Source: an uncultured Planctomycetota bacterium (lineage in GTDB: Bacteria > Planctomycetota > Phycisphaerae > UBA1845 > UTPLA1). Taken from it: a DNA stretch of 64,000 nucleotides. The notes under the pieces were generated by a model. That model saw only the letters and a list, made by a program, of their open reading frames with translations. It was not told the DNA's origin and did no database searches. Within the stretch, counting starts at the first letter, position 1. Each line of letters starts with the position of its first letter. The position numbers were made by a program, and so were the translations under genes. Positions 17,824 to 25,811 of the stretch are shown here, piece by piece. The DNA lies in assembly GCA_900696465.1 (NCBI GenBank), contig CAADGE010000027.1, positions 62,001 to 126,000 on the forward strand, given 5' to 3'.

Positions 17824-18306
17824 TCAGAAGGGCGAAGACGGTACCGCCGCGTCTGACGTGGTGATGCACCCGACGATCGGGTGGCTGAGCTGCTCCCAGT
17901 CGTCGAGCCGCATGCGGACGGCCTCCCGGTGTGTGCCGGCCTGCATCAGCAGGCGCTCGTCTTTGAGCAGACGGCGGTCCACGACCGTGGGCAGCCCATA
18001 GAGACTGCCGATCGGCGGCTCGGCACCCACTTCGCAATCCGGGAAAAGCGTCTTCAACTCGTCCTCCGTGGCCAATCGCAGGTTGTCCTCGTCGAGCAGT
18101 TCGGCGGCTCGATCTAGGTCGAGCCGATCCGGCGCCGCCAGGACGCACATCGCGAACCCGCGCTTGCCGCGCACGATGACCGGCTTCGCGACCTCAAAGC
18201 CGGAGACTTTCGCCTCGCGCGCGAGGGCCTCTGATGTGAACGTAAGTCGATGCTGAATCTTCCGATACGGCATCTCCCGCTGATCGAGTTCCCTTTCCAG
18301 TTTCAT
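17824..18306 (-). CDS. YbaK/ProX-type aminoacyl-tRNA deacylase
   Basis: A 160-residue protein matching the YbaK/prolyl-tRNA synthetase-associated domain over its whole length. Typical segments in order are MPYRKIQHRLTFTSEALA, VSGFEVAKPVIVRG (the conserved Lys), LLDEDNLRLATEDELKTLFPDCEVGAEPPIGSL and QAGTHREAVRMRLDDW. These proteins hydrolyse mischarged aminoacyl-tRNAs in trans; the amino acid specificity cannot be read here. The start is ATG 18306, the only one close to the domain; upstream open frame to 18552 is discarded. It lies next to the tRNA-Thr gene on the opposite strand, probably by chance. Confidence 0.85.
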   Translation of the reverse strand: MKLERELDQREMPYRKIQHRLTFTSEALAREAKVSGFEVAKPVIVRGKRGFAMCVLAAPDRLDLDRAAELLDEDNLRLATEDELKTLFPDCEVGAEPPIGSLYGLPTVVDRRLLKDERLLMQAGTHREAVRMRLDDWEQLSHPIVGCITTSDAAVPSSPF

Positions 18307-18708
18307 GACACCACACCCCGAGTTGGTGGGTCGCATTGAGACTTCAGGCGCCGCCGACGTCGATCCACCCGTGTGCCCGTCAACGGCATGCCGGACGTTA
18401 CCGATGTGTTGCTTGCGGAGCCAGCGTCCGCGGGCGACACAGCGCGACCGCAGGCGCGAGGAATGAATTATCCCAAGGCCCGCACGGCGCGCGTGCCGAT
18501 TGAATGGATTATAGCAATCAGTATGCCAGCGCGGCGGAGGGCATTGCGACATGAACGGACCCGATCGCGTGGCCCGAGTGCGGATGCGTCCACACAGTCA
18601 CGGTGGAAGTTCCCGCATCACTGTCGAAAGACCTCTGAAGTTGCTCAGCCCTCAGCAGTGCAGCTCGGGGTGCAATTTGCACCAGCCAGCCGGGTGTGTT
18701 TTGACCGC
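18307..18708. other. Intergenic region, nothing recognised
   Basis: 402 bases between two minus-strand genes. No promoter, hairpin or credible small gene stood out; frames here have the Arg/Ser-rich look of non-coding GC-rich DNA. Confidence 0.4.
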
Positions 18709-19119
18709 TCAGTCATCTTCCTGACGAGGCGGGGGCAGATGGAGATCGTCTTCACGCGGCAGCTTGTGCATCTGCCAGACGTCTTCTGAAGGGGTCGGCG
18801 GGCGGGTTTTTCGCAGGAGATACTGCCGGTAGCGAACCGAAAAGCGAATGATCGCGATCGAGGCGATCACGAAGATCAGCACGAGGATCAGCGACCAGAA
18901 CAGGGCCTGCCTTGAGCGGACGGTCCGTACGGTTTCAGGGGGGTAGTCGAAATCATCCGCGGAGTGCGAAGGCGTTACGGATGGCGCAGAAGTGGTCGGG
19001 CTCGCGGGCGGCGGAGTCTCCGTCTGCCGTGCGACGGCGGCCGGGATGTGTCCAAGCGTCAGCACGGTCGTCAGCAGAGCAGCGACCCGGAGTGCAATCG
19101 GACAGATGAAGAGTCTCAC
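18709..19119 (-). CDS. Membrane protein following dnaJ, unknown
   Basis: A 136-residue protein with a probable signal sequence (residues 1-31, ending in AAVA), a Pro/Thr/Ser-rich extracytoplasmic stretch, one membrane segment (ALFWSLILVLIFVIASIAIIRF) and a charged cytoplasmic tail rich in Arg, Pro and Asp. It begins with GTG six bases after the dnaJ stop codon, and the likely ribosome binding site GGAG lies inside the end of dnaJ, so the two are probably co-translated. No family was recognised. The layout resembles a small regulatory or scaffold protein, but that is only a guess. Confidence 0.7.
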   Translation of the reverse strand: MRLFICPIALRVAALLTTVLTLGHIPAAVARQTETPPPASPTTSAPSVTPSHSADDFDYPPETVRTVRSRQALFWSLILVLIFVIASIAIIRFSVRYRQYLLRKTRPPTPSEDVWQMHKLPREDDLHLPPPRQEDD

Positions 19120-19125
19120 GCTTGC

Positions 19126-20121
19126 TCAGCTCCACAGCCCGTCGCGGGGAGAACCGATCCGGGTTCGGGCCAATTGTTCGAGCAGGCGGCGCTGCTCGTC
19201 CGTGAGGGTGTTTGGCGGGACGATTTTAATGACCACGAAGAAATCGCCGCGGCCGCTGCCGCGGGGGTTGGGCATTCCGAGTCCGGCGAGGCGCAACTTG
19301 GCGCCGCTGGCCGTGCCGGGCGGCAGTGTCACCGTGCGGACACCATCGGGCGTCGGTACGTCGATCCGGGCCCCGAGGGCGGCCTCCGTGATCGTGACCG
19401 GCGCCATCAGATAGAGGTGATCATCGATTCGTTCCCAGTAGCGGTGCGGCTGTACATGGCAGACGACGTAGAGATCGCCTGCGGATTTTCGGCCGCCGCC
19501 GGGCTGCCCCTTGCCGCGCACGCGAATGCGCTGTCCGTTGCGTACGCCGGGGGGAATGCGCACGGCGATGGTCTCGCTGGATCGGCCCTGCTGGAGTTGC
19601 AGGTTTAAGGTCGTGCCATGCAGGGCCTGATCGAAGCTCAACGTGACCGGGTGCTCGACATCGCGTGAGGAGGGTGGCGCTTCGGTGAAGCCGGACCGGC
19701 CGCCGTCGTGCCCGCCCATGTCGACGTGTACACCGCCGCGGCCTCCGGCCTTGCGCAGGAACTCCTCCAGCACCGAGCTGACACCGCCGCCACGGCGACC
19801 GCCGGAGAAGTCGAACATATCTGCGATTGAGTCGAAGTCGAATACTTCGCCGTCGCGGGTAGACCAGTGCGTCGCCCCGCCGGGCTGAAATCGCGGGTCC
19901 ACTCCCGCATGGCCGAACTGGTCGTAACGGGCTCGTTTTTCCTTGTCGGACAGGACGGCGTAGGCCTCCTGCACTTCCTTGAAGCGTGCTTCGGACTGCT
20001 GGTCACCCTTGTTGTGATCGGGGTGGAATTGTTTGGCCAGACGTCGATAGGCCTTCTTGATGTCCGCCTCGCTGCTGCCTTTGGGGACGCCAAGTACCTC
20101 GTAGTAATCCCGGTTCGCCAT
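19126..20121 (-). CDS. DnaJ-type co-chaperone (CbpA-like, no zinc finger)
   Basis: A 331-residue J protein. The J domain (residues 4-70) includes DYYEVLGV, the HPD motif in FHPDHNKGD and YDQFGHAG. A Gly-rich region follows, and then two C-terminal substrate-binding beta domains (VTLSFDQALHGTTL, RIPPGVRNGQRIRVRGKG, TITEAALGARIDVPTPDG, GRGDFFVVIKI). The CxxCxGxG zinc-finger repeats of DnaJ are absent, so it is a type-II, CbpA-like co-chaperone for a DnaK-type Hsp70 in the cytoplasm. A near-consensus promoter lies just upstream. It heads a two-gene unit with the small membrane protein. Confidence 0.93.
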   Translation of the reverse strand: MANRDYYEVLGVPKGSSEADIKKAYRRLAKQFHPDHNKGDQQSEARFKEVQEAYAVLSDKEKRARYDQFGHAGVDPRFQPGGATHWSTRDGEVFDFDSIADMFDFSGGRRGGGVSSVLEEFLRKAGGRGGVHVDMGGHDGGRSGFTEAPPSSRDVEHPVTLSFDQALHGTTLNLQLQQGRSSETIAVRIPPGVRNGQRIRVRGKGQPGGGRKSAGDLYVVCHVQPHRYWERIDDHLYLMAPVTITEAALGARIDVPTPDGVRTVTLPPGTASGAKLRLAGLGMPNPRGSGRGDFFVVIKIVPPNTLTDEQRRLLEQLARTRIGSPRDGLWS

Positions 20122-20147
20122 GCAAGAATGCCCGTTTAACCAGAGGA

Positions 20148-20176
20148 ATTATACGAGTACTCGGTCCGTCCGGCAA
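20148..20176 (-). promoter_or_regulatory. Strong predicted promoter of dnaJ
   Basis: On the minus strand TTGCCG (20176-20171) and a perfect TATAAT (20153-20148) are 17 bases apart. The predicted start near 20141 leaves a leader of about 20 bases. No CIRCE-like heat-shock operator was seen. Confidence 0.75.
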
Positions 20177-20223
20177 CGTGTTGCGGCGTGGCAGCGTGGC
20201 AGAAATCGACCATCTGGTTACAC

Positions 20224-20238
20224 TTATCGTAGCGATAA
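20224..20238. promoter_or_regulatory. Palindromic operator candidate TTATCG-TAG-CGATAA
   Basis: A perfect six-base inverted repeat with a three-base spacer in the divergent region between dnaJ and the nitrilase-crcB unit, 47 bases before the latter. It overlaps a possible -10 (GATAAT). The cognate regulator is not identifiable from sequence. Confidence 0.4.
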
Positions 20239-20284
20239 TCGCGAGCCGCGCCGACAGGGTTCGCGTTGACCGGAAGGAGCGATC

Positions 20285-21559
20285 ATGATCGTGGCATGTG
20301 GTCAGATGGAGGCGACGACGCTTTCCGAGGCACCGCGCGCCTGGCCGATGGCTGAACGTCTGGCTGCGCAGGCCCGTGCGGCCCAAGCGGACCTGCTCGT
20401 GCTTCCGGAGTGCGCCTATCCCGCCTACTGGCTGGAGTCGGTCGCGCGCTACATGCAGCCGGATATCGAGCGAAGCAACCGCGTGCTTGAGCGCTTCGCT
20501 GCGCTGTCCAGGGAGCATCGGATATGGATCGTGACCGGCTTCGTCGAGGAGAATGGAGGTCAGTTGCACAACAGTGCCGCGGTTTTCGATCGATCCGGCG
20601 AGCTGGTCGGCATTGCCCGAAAGAGTTTCATGTGGGATTGTGACAACCGCTGGTTCACACCGGGTTCGTCGCTTTCCGTCTTCGACAGCGAGTTCGGCCG
20701 CATGGGCGTGCTGATCTGCGCCGATGCCCGGACACCGGAGATCGTGGCCACCCTGGCGACGGGGGGCGCGGAGTTCACCATCGAGCCGACGGCCTGGGTC
20801 AATGCCGGCCGGTGGGGACAGAATTATCTGAACGTACAGGCGGATTTCATGATCCGTGCCCGGGCGATCGAGTTCGGCCTTCCGTTTGCCTGTGCGAGCA
20901 AGAGTGGCTGCGAGGCCGACAAGCTTGAGTATGTCGGACAGAGCCAGATCGTCGATGCCGATGGACAGGTGCGAGCGAAAGCGCCGATCGGCGGCGAGCA
21001 CCTGATCAGTGCAGAGATTTCACCGGCGACGGCCCGACTTCCGGTTCTTGACGATGATCAACGTGATCGCCTTCTTGGCGGCAGGCCGCCGATGCGGGCA
21101 ACGGGCCGTGCGGGCAGGGTGTCGATTCGCTGTGCGGACGATGCCGGGGCGATCTGTGATTCGATACGCCGTGCAGGGGGACGCGTCTGTCACCTGGGCG
21201 GCAATGACCTTCGGAACTTCGCGCCGGCGCGATGTGCGGCTCTCGATGGGGCGCAGGTGCTTGTGTACGACGGATTATCGCCCGAAGAGGCCCTGCTGCG
21301 GACGCGTGCCGCAGAGAATCGCGTCTTCGCAGTCGCGGTGGGTGTCACCGGCGTGTCGCTGCTGGCCGCGCCGGATGGATCCATTCGTCAGCGTTCGTCG
21401 GACATCGGTGAGTCGATCGAGCTTGACCTGTCGCTTGCGGATGACAAGCACTTCACGCCGGAGACAGAACTCTGGGAGCAGCGACGCGCCGCCTGCTTTC
21501 GTCTGCCGGCCGCCGCGGCTTCGACGAGGCAGGTATCCTCGGTATGTGGAACGGTGTAG
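20285..21559 (+). CDS. Nitrilase-superfamily hydrolase with a degenerate second nitrilase-like half
   Basis: A 424-residue protein starting at ATG 20285 behind AAGGAG. Residues 1-255 form a full carbon-nitrogen hydrolase domain with the Glu-Lys-Cys triad: Glu in LLVLPECAYP, Lys in ARKSFMWDCDNRWF and Cys in MGVLICADARTPE. The C-terminal part (about 275-400) again looks like a nitrilase fold but lacks the triad: VCHLGGNDLRNFAP stands where the Cys segment would be, followed by GAQVLVYDG and RTRAAENRVFAVAVGVTG. Such enzymes cleave nitriles or amides such as N-carbamoyl compounds; the substrate is unknown. The stop codon touches the crcB start, so it is co-transcribed with the fluoride channel. 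Confidence 0.8.
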   Translation: MIVACGQMEATTLSEAPRAWPMAERLAAQARAAQADLLVLPECAYPAYWLESVARYMQPDIERSNRVLERFAALSREHRIWIVTGFVEENGGQLHNSAAVFDRSGELVGIARKSFMWDCDNRWFTPGSSLSVFDSEFGRMGVLICADARTPEIVATLATGGAEFTIEPTAWVNAGRWGQNYLNVQADFMIRARAIEFGLPFACASKSGCEADKLEYVGQSQIVDADGQVRAKAPIGGEHLISAEISPATARLPVLDDDQRDRLLGGRPPMRATGRAGRVSIRCADDAGAICDSIRRAGGRVCHLGGNDLRNFAPARCAALDGAQVLVYDGLSPEEALLRTRAAENRVFAVAVGVTGVSLLAAPDGSIRQRSSDIGESIELDLSLADDKHFTPETELWEQRRAACFRLPAAAASTRQVSSVCGTV

Positions 21560-21943
21560 ATGCATAAACTCCTGTTGATCGCCGCGGGGGGCGCGCTTGG
21601 CTCGGTCCTGCGATACGCCGTCGCCGGATGGATGCAGAAGTGGACCGGTTCGGCCTTTCCGATCGGTACCCTGGTGGTCAATGTTTCGGGCTGTCTGGTG
21701 ATCGGTTTTCTCGGCATGGCCCTGACCGGTCCGCTGCTCATTCGCGAGGAGTATCGTATCGCTCTGCTGATCGGCGTTCTCGGGGGTTACACGACCTTTT
21801 CGACATTCGGCCGCGAAACGTATCTGCTTGCAGCAGACGGGCAGTTCTGGTTCGCCTCGATGAACATCCTCCTGTGCAACGCGCTGGGTCTGGCCGCTGT
21901 CTGGCTGGGGCATCGCGTCGCACAGAAATGGTTCGGAGTCTAA
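21560..21943 (+). CDS. crcB: Fluoride channel CrcB/Fluc
   Basis: A 127-residue inner-membrane protein with four membrane segments. Signature motifs are GGALGSVLRYAVAGW at the N terminus, GTLVVNVSGCLVIGF in the second segment and GVLGGYTTFSTFGRET in the third, which carries the pore Phe and the Asn/Thr residues. It works as an antiparallel dimer that lets fluoride leave the cell. ATG 21560 directly follows the nitrilase stop codon. No fluoride riboswitch was found ahead of the unit at 20122-20284. DUF190 follows after three bases. Confidence 0.95.
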   Translation: MHKLLLIAAGGALGSVLRYAVAGWMQKWTGSAFPIGTLVVNVSGCLVIGFLGMALTGPLLIREEYRIALLIGVLGGYTTFSTFGRETYLLAADGQFWFASMNILLCNALGLAAVWLGHRVAQKWFGV

Positions 21944-21946
21944 GCC

Positions 21947-22288
21947 ATGACGATTCCCCGCGAAGGTTGCCTGCTCCGCATCTTTATCGGCGAGAGCGAT
22001 CAATGGGAAGGTCGCCCGCTGTACGAGGCGATCGTGCTCAAAGCGCGGGAGATGCACCTGGCCGGTGCGACCGTACTCCGCGGGCCGATGGGATTTGGGG
22101 CCAACAGCCGCCTGCATACGGTGAAGATTCTGCGCCTGTCGGAAGACCTGCCGATGGTCATTGAGATCGTGGACAGTCGCGCAAAGATTGATGAACTCCT
22201 TCCGCACATCGAGCAGATGGTCAAGGAAGGAATGATCACGCTGGAGCGCGTGGAAGTCATTCAATATCGCGGCAAACAGCCGCAGTAG
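21947..22288 (+). CDS. DUF190 protein, PII-like
   Basis: A 113-residue cytoplasmic protein of the DUF190/COG1993 family. Typical features are LLRIFIGESDQWEGRPLYEAIVLKAREMHLAGATVLRGPMGFG, in which GATVLRG and GFG are most conserved, and SRLHTVKILRLSEDLPMVIEIVDS. The fold is related to PII signalling proteins. DUF190 genes are very often found beside crcB, as here (three-base gap), and probably act in the fluoride response, though the mechanism is not established. It is the last gene of the nitrilase-crcB-DUF190 unit. Confidence 0.9.
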   Translation: MTIPREGCLLRIFIGESDQWEGRPLYEAIVLKAREMHLAGATVLRGPMGFGANSRLHTVKILRLSEDLPMVIEIVDSRAKIDELLPHIEQMVKEGMITLERVEVIQYRGKQPQ

Positions 22289-22357
22289 CGCGGTTGTCCA
22301 TCGCCCCGGTTACTTTCTTTGCATGTCAGTCGCATTGCCTACACGGCCGCGAGGACG

Positions 22358-22377
22358 CGGGCGGGACGCCCGTACCA
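22358..22377. repeat. Dispersed intergenic hairpin repeat, copy 2
   Basis: Core CGGGCGGGACGCCCGTACCA, identical to the copy at 1606-1625 except for one base in the loop. It lies in the gap between the DUF190 and HD-GYP genes, which converge on it. Confidence 0.55.
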
Positions 22378-22394
22378 TCTTTCCGAGTCATGAA

Positions 22395-23171
22395 TCAGTG
22401 CGCGGCCTCATCGACGGGCCGTTGTTCACGGAGCCATTCGATGGCCAGAACGGCCAGGTTCGGATCAAACTGTGTTCCCCGGCAGCGCTGCAGTTCGAGG
22501 ATGGTTTCGGGGATGGTTCGCGCATGTCGATAGCTGCGCGGCGAGAGCATGGCGTCGATGCAGTCGGCCACCTGTACGAGGCGTGCGCCGATCGGGATCG
22601 CACGGCCTGCCAGACCACTCGGATAACCGCTGCCGTTGAACCACTCGTGATGGTGGAGAATGAGCGTCAACTCCTCATCGAGAAACTCAAGCGGCTTGAG
22701 GATGGAAACACCGAACTGCGGGTGAAGTTTGACGTGCTCAAATTCTTCGGTGGTCAGCGGGCCGGGCTTTTTGAGAATCGAATCGGGCAGGGCGATCTTG
22801 CCGACGTCGTGGAGCAGGGCGGCAAGCGTGATGATCTCAATCTGCGACGTTGAGAAGCCGGCACGTCGTGCCAGCTCTTCAGCATAGGTTGCGACGTGAA
22901 TCGAGTGCTGCTCGGTGTAGGGATCGCGCGCTTCGACCGCTGCCACCATCGCCATCACGCTGTCCGCGTGTGCACGACGAACTCGATGCTGGAGTCGAAG
23001 GATTCGATGTGTCAGTTCCTGGCAGGCGGCGCGGCGCTCGGCGGGCTTGTCGTTCCATGAGCGTTGTGTTGCCGAGGCGAGACCGCAGGAGAGCGACCTG
23101 TTACGGTGGGGGGGGCGGGCGCGTTGATGTTGCTGATCGCGCTCGGTGGCTGCGGACTGCGGCTTGTTCAC
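22395..23171 (-). CDS. HD-GYP domain phosphodiesterase (c-di-GMP turnover)
   Basis: About 258 residues. A short N-terminal region (LTHRILRLQHRVRRAHADSV, probably coiled coil) leads into a complete HD-GYP domain: RDPYTEQHSIHVA, the HD pair in LAALLHDVGKIALPD, EFEHVKLHPQFG, and HHHEWFNGSGYPSGLAG, which contains the GYP motif. VADCIDAMLSPRSYR supplies the final Asp. Such proteins hydrolyse cyclic di-GMP; no sensory domain is present, so it may be a partner-regulated or constitutive enzyme. GTG 23171 with an upstream GGGGGAAG is chosen; an in-frame ATG lies a few codons further upstream. Confidence 0.85.
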   Translation of the reverse strand: MNKPQSAATERDQQHQRARPPHRNRSLSCGLASATQRSWNDKPAERRAACQELTHRILRLQHRVRRAHADSVMAMVAAVEARDPYTEQHSIHVATYAEELARRAGFSTSQIEIITLAALLHDVGKIALPDSILKKPGPLTTEEFEHVKLHPQFGVSILKPLEFLDEELTLILHHHEWFNGSGYPSGLAGRAIPIGARLVQVADCIDAMLSPRSYRHARTIPETILELQRCRGTQFDPNLAVLAIEWLREQRPVDEAAH

Positions 23172-23633
23172 GTCTTCCCCCCGTGGCATGCACTTTTCTG
23201 GCTGCCGACCCCCACAGCGTGCCATCCGGCCTTGATCCGAGCGTCCTAATATCCGGCTCGCGGCAGTGCTGCCGATCGATGACCACTGATCGGAGCCGTT
23301 CCATCGCCGCTTGAGGTAGCTGTCCGGTCCGTCAACACCGCCTGTCCGGAAAGCACTCCCTCACGGCTTCCACTGCAGGTCGATTTGTTCACTTTCGGTT
23401 CGTCGGTCGCATGGAATTTCGTCATCGCGTCGTTTGCAAATCCTGACCGGGTCCTAAACAATGCCGACGCGTTATCGGTGCAGGTGATGCGGCGGTTTGG
23501 GCCGCGCTTCGCAGGAAGCGGAGTGCCCCTCTGCAACAATGACACACGCGACGCATGGCGCAGGTAGCTGGCGCGTCGCTCGCGCCGGGCTGCAACCGGC
23601 GATCTGGGACGGCGTTCGGCAGGCAGGGAGGCG
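23172..23633. other. Divergent intergenic region between HD-GYP and anmK genes
   Basis: 462 bases. A 40-codon lipoprotein-like frame on the plus strand overlaps the HD-GYP start and was rejected. Near 23570-23600 an imperfect hairpin (GGCGCG with CGCGCC) precedes anmK. No clear promoter was found for either gene. Confidence 0.4.
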
Positions 23634-24845
23634 ATGGCCCGAAAAGTCAGAATCATCCTCGGACTCAACAGCGGCACCAGCGCCGATGGTGTCGATGCCG
23701 TGGCTTGCGAGGTGAAAGGTCGCGGGGTTCGGTTGCGAGCGAGCGTGCTCGATCACCTTCACCGCGCGTATTCCCCGCAACTTCGTGACCGACTTCTTGC
23801 TGTCATGGCGCCGGCAACCACGCGGACCGAGGAAATCTGCCGGCTCGACGTGGAGGTTGGTCGTGCCTTTGCCCGTGCGGCGAGCGATCTGGTTCGCCGC
23901 CTCGGGCTTCGCCGCGTCGATCTCATCGGCTCACACGGGCAGACCATCTGTCATCTTCCGCCCGGTCATGGTGCCGGAACGAAATCGGCTGGTACTGTGC
24001 ACGGCACGCTGCAGATCGGCGATGCAACCGTCATCTCGGAATCGCTGGGGTGTCCGGTCGTGCATCGCTTTCGTCAGGCCGACATGGCCGTGGGCGGACA
24101 GGGCGCGCCACTCGTTCCGTGGACGGATTACGTCCTTTTCGGCGACGCCAAGCGCAGTCGCATCGTGCAGAACATCGGGGGCATAGCCAATCTCACATGG
24201 CTGCCGGCGCGCGGCCGTGTGGAGGACGTGATGGCGTTCGACACCGGCCCCGGCAACATGATGATCGACGCCGTGGTTCGCAGGATCACGAAGGGCCGCG
24301 AACTTCTGGATCGCGGCGGTCGTCGCGCAGCCCGAGGGCGTATCAGTCTGACGCTGTTGAAGATGCTGCTGGCGCACCCGTATCTGGCAGTGCCCCCGCC
24401 CAAGAGTTGCGGGCGGGAGCAATTCGGCGAGGTCGCTGTCGAGCGTCTGATACGTCGACTGAATCACGGCAAGCTGCGCCCGGATGACTGGGTCGCCACG
24501 ATGACGCACTTCAGCGCGATCTGCATGATGCTCGGCTATGCACGGATCAGCGATCTGACACGGCGCGGCTACCCGCCGATGGATGAAATCATCCTCTGCG
24601 GCGGGGGGGCGAAGAATCGCACGCTCGTCCGGCAGCTCACGGACCTCGTGAACGGCGGCCGTCGCCGAGTGACAATCACCACCACCGAGGATTACGGCAT
24701 CGCCGCGCAGGCCAAGGAAGGGCTTTCTTTTGCCATGCTGGCGGCGGCCTGCGTGGATCGTGTGCCGGCGAATCTTCCCCGCGTCACGGGCGCACGACGG
24801 CGTGCGATTCTGGGGCAGGTCTGCGATACGGGGAGGCGGTCGTGA
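23634..24845 (+). CDS. anmK: Anhydro-N-acetylmuramic acid kinase AnmK
   Basis: A 403-residue cytoplasmic sugar kinase that opens and phosphorylates 1,6-anhydro-MurNAc to MurNAc-6-phosphate during peptidoglycan recycling. Family motifs are ILGLNSGTSADGVDAVACE at the N terminus, DLIGSHGQTICHLP, DMAVGGQGAPLVPWTDY, NIGGIANLTWLP, FDTGPGNMMIDAVV and ILCGGGAKNRTL. In the first motif Asn replaces the usual Met (GVMSGTS). GGGAGG lies just before the ATG. Its end overlaps the murQ start by four bases (GTGA), so the two consecutive enzymes of the route are translationally coupled. Confidence 0.95.
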   Translation: MARKVRIILGLNSGTSADGVDAVACEVKGRGVRLRASVLDHLHRAYSPQLRDRLLAVMAPATTRTEEICRLDVEVGRAFARAASDLVRRLGLRRVDLIGSHGQTICHLPPGHGAGTKSAGTVHGTLQIGDATVISESLGCPVVHRFRQADMAVGGQGAPLVPWTDYVLFGDAKRSRIVQNIGGIANLTWLPARGRVEDVMAFDTGPGNMMIDAVVRRITKGRELLDRGGRRAARGRISLTLLKMLLAHPYLAVPPPKSCGREQFGEVAVERLIRRLNHGKLRPDDWVATMTHFSAICMMLGYARISDLTRRGYPPMDEIILCGGGAKNRTLVRQLTDLVNGGRRRVTITTTEDYGIAAQAKEGLSFAMLAAACVDRVPANLPRVTGARRRAILGQVCDTGRRS

Positions 24846-25807
24846 GGCGTCGATCCAAGAAAGTCACCGGTCGCGGCCATCTGTTGACTGAGCGGCGAAA
24901 TCCGCGATCGCGCGATCTGGACGCCATGCCGCCGGCCCGGGCCTTCGACGTGATGAACGCGGAAGATCGTGTCGTGCCGCTTGCCGTTGCGAAGGCCAAG
25001 CCGGCGATCCTGCATGCGATCCGGCTGGTGTCAGCCGCGTGGCAGTCCGGCGGACGACTGATCTACATTGGTGCGGGCACAAGTGGTCGGCTGGGCGTGC
25101 TGGACGCGTCCGAGTGTCCGCCGACCTTTCGATCCGATCCGAAGATGGTGCGCGGGATCATTGCCGGCGGCCGCAAGGCCCTTTGGCGGAGCGTGGAAGG
25201 AGCGGAAGACGAGGCGCGCGCCGCCGTTCGCGCGCTGGCGGCGATGCGCGTCGGCCGGCGCGACGTGGTCATGGGCATTGCCACGGGCGGTACGACGCCT
25301 TATGTGCATGCGGCGATTGCCGCGGCCCGACGGCGCGGGGCGCGGACGATCTTCTTCGCCTGTGTGCCAAAGTCGCAGGTGCGGATGGCGTGCGATGCGG
25401 ACATCCGCGTCTTGACCGGGCCGGAAGTGCTCTCCGGCTCCACGCGCTTGAAGGCCGGCACGGCGACGAAGCTTGTGCTGAACATGATCACCACGCTCAG
25501 CATGGTCCGACTCGGCAAGACCTATGGCAATCTCATGGTCGATCTGAACAGCTACGCGTGTCGAAAGCTGACGGAGCGGGCCACCCGGGTCATCGTCGAG
25601 GCGACAGGCGTGTCGATCGACCGTGCCCGGCGACTTCTGCGAGAGGCGCGAGGTCGTGCGAAGACGGCGATCGTCATGCAGCGCAAGGGTCTGAGCCGCA
25701 AGGAGGCCGAGTCGCTGCTGCTGCGGTGCGGCGGCCATGTTTCCGCGGCACTGTCCGCGAGGCCTGCGGAACATCGCTTGCAACGAAGCCCGCGCACCGG
25801 AAAATAG
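24842..25807 (+). CDS. murQ: N-acetylmuramic acid 6-phosphate etherase MurQ
   Basis: A 321-residue SIS-fold lyase that splits the lactyl ether of MurNAc-6-phosphate to give GlcNAc-6-phosphate and D-lactate, the step after AnmK. Motifs are LLTERRNPRSRDLDAM, LIYIGAGTSGRLGVLDASECPPTF with the catalytic Glu, SVEGAEDE with the second Glu, GIATGGTTPYVHAA, SGSTRLKAGTATKLVLNMI and GKTYGNLMVDL. The last ~25 residues are basic and poorly conserved. It starts with GTG overlapping the anmK stop codon and is followed after four bases by a thioesterase gene. Confidence 0.95.
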   Translation: MRRRSKKVTGRGHLLTERRNPRSRDLDAMPPARAFDVMNAEDRVVPLAVAKAKPAILHAIRLVSAAWQSGGRLIYIGAGTSGRLGVLDASECPPTFRSDPKMVRGIIAGGRKALWRSVEGAEDEARAAVRALAAMRVGRRDVVMGIATGGTTPYVHAAIAAARRRGARTIFFACVPKSQVRMACDADIRVLTGPEVLSGSTRLKAGTATKLVLNMITTLSMVRLGKTYGNLMVDLNSYACRKLTERATRVIVEATGVSIDRARRLLREARGRAKTAIVMQRKGLSRKEAESLLLRCGGHVSAALSARPAEHRLQRSPRTGK

Positions 25808-25811
25808 GGGC

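Noticed and set aside
20122-20284. Fluoride riboswitch ahead of the crcB unit
   Set aside because: The conserved GGNGAUGG start and the pseudoknot partners were looked for and not found.
23127-23249. Short plus-strand lipoprotein-like frame (MLLIALGGCG...)
   Set aside because: It overlaps the HD-GYP start antisense, lacks a ribosome binding site and ends after about 40 residues without a mature domain.
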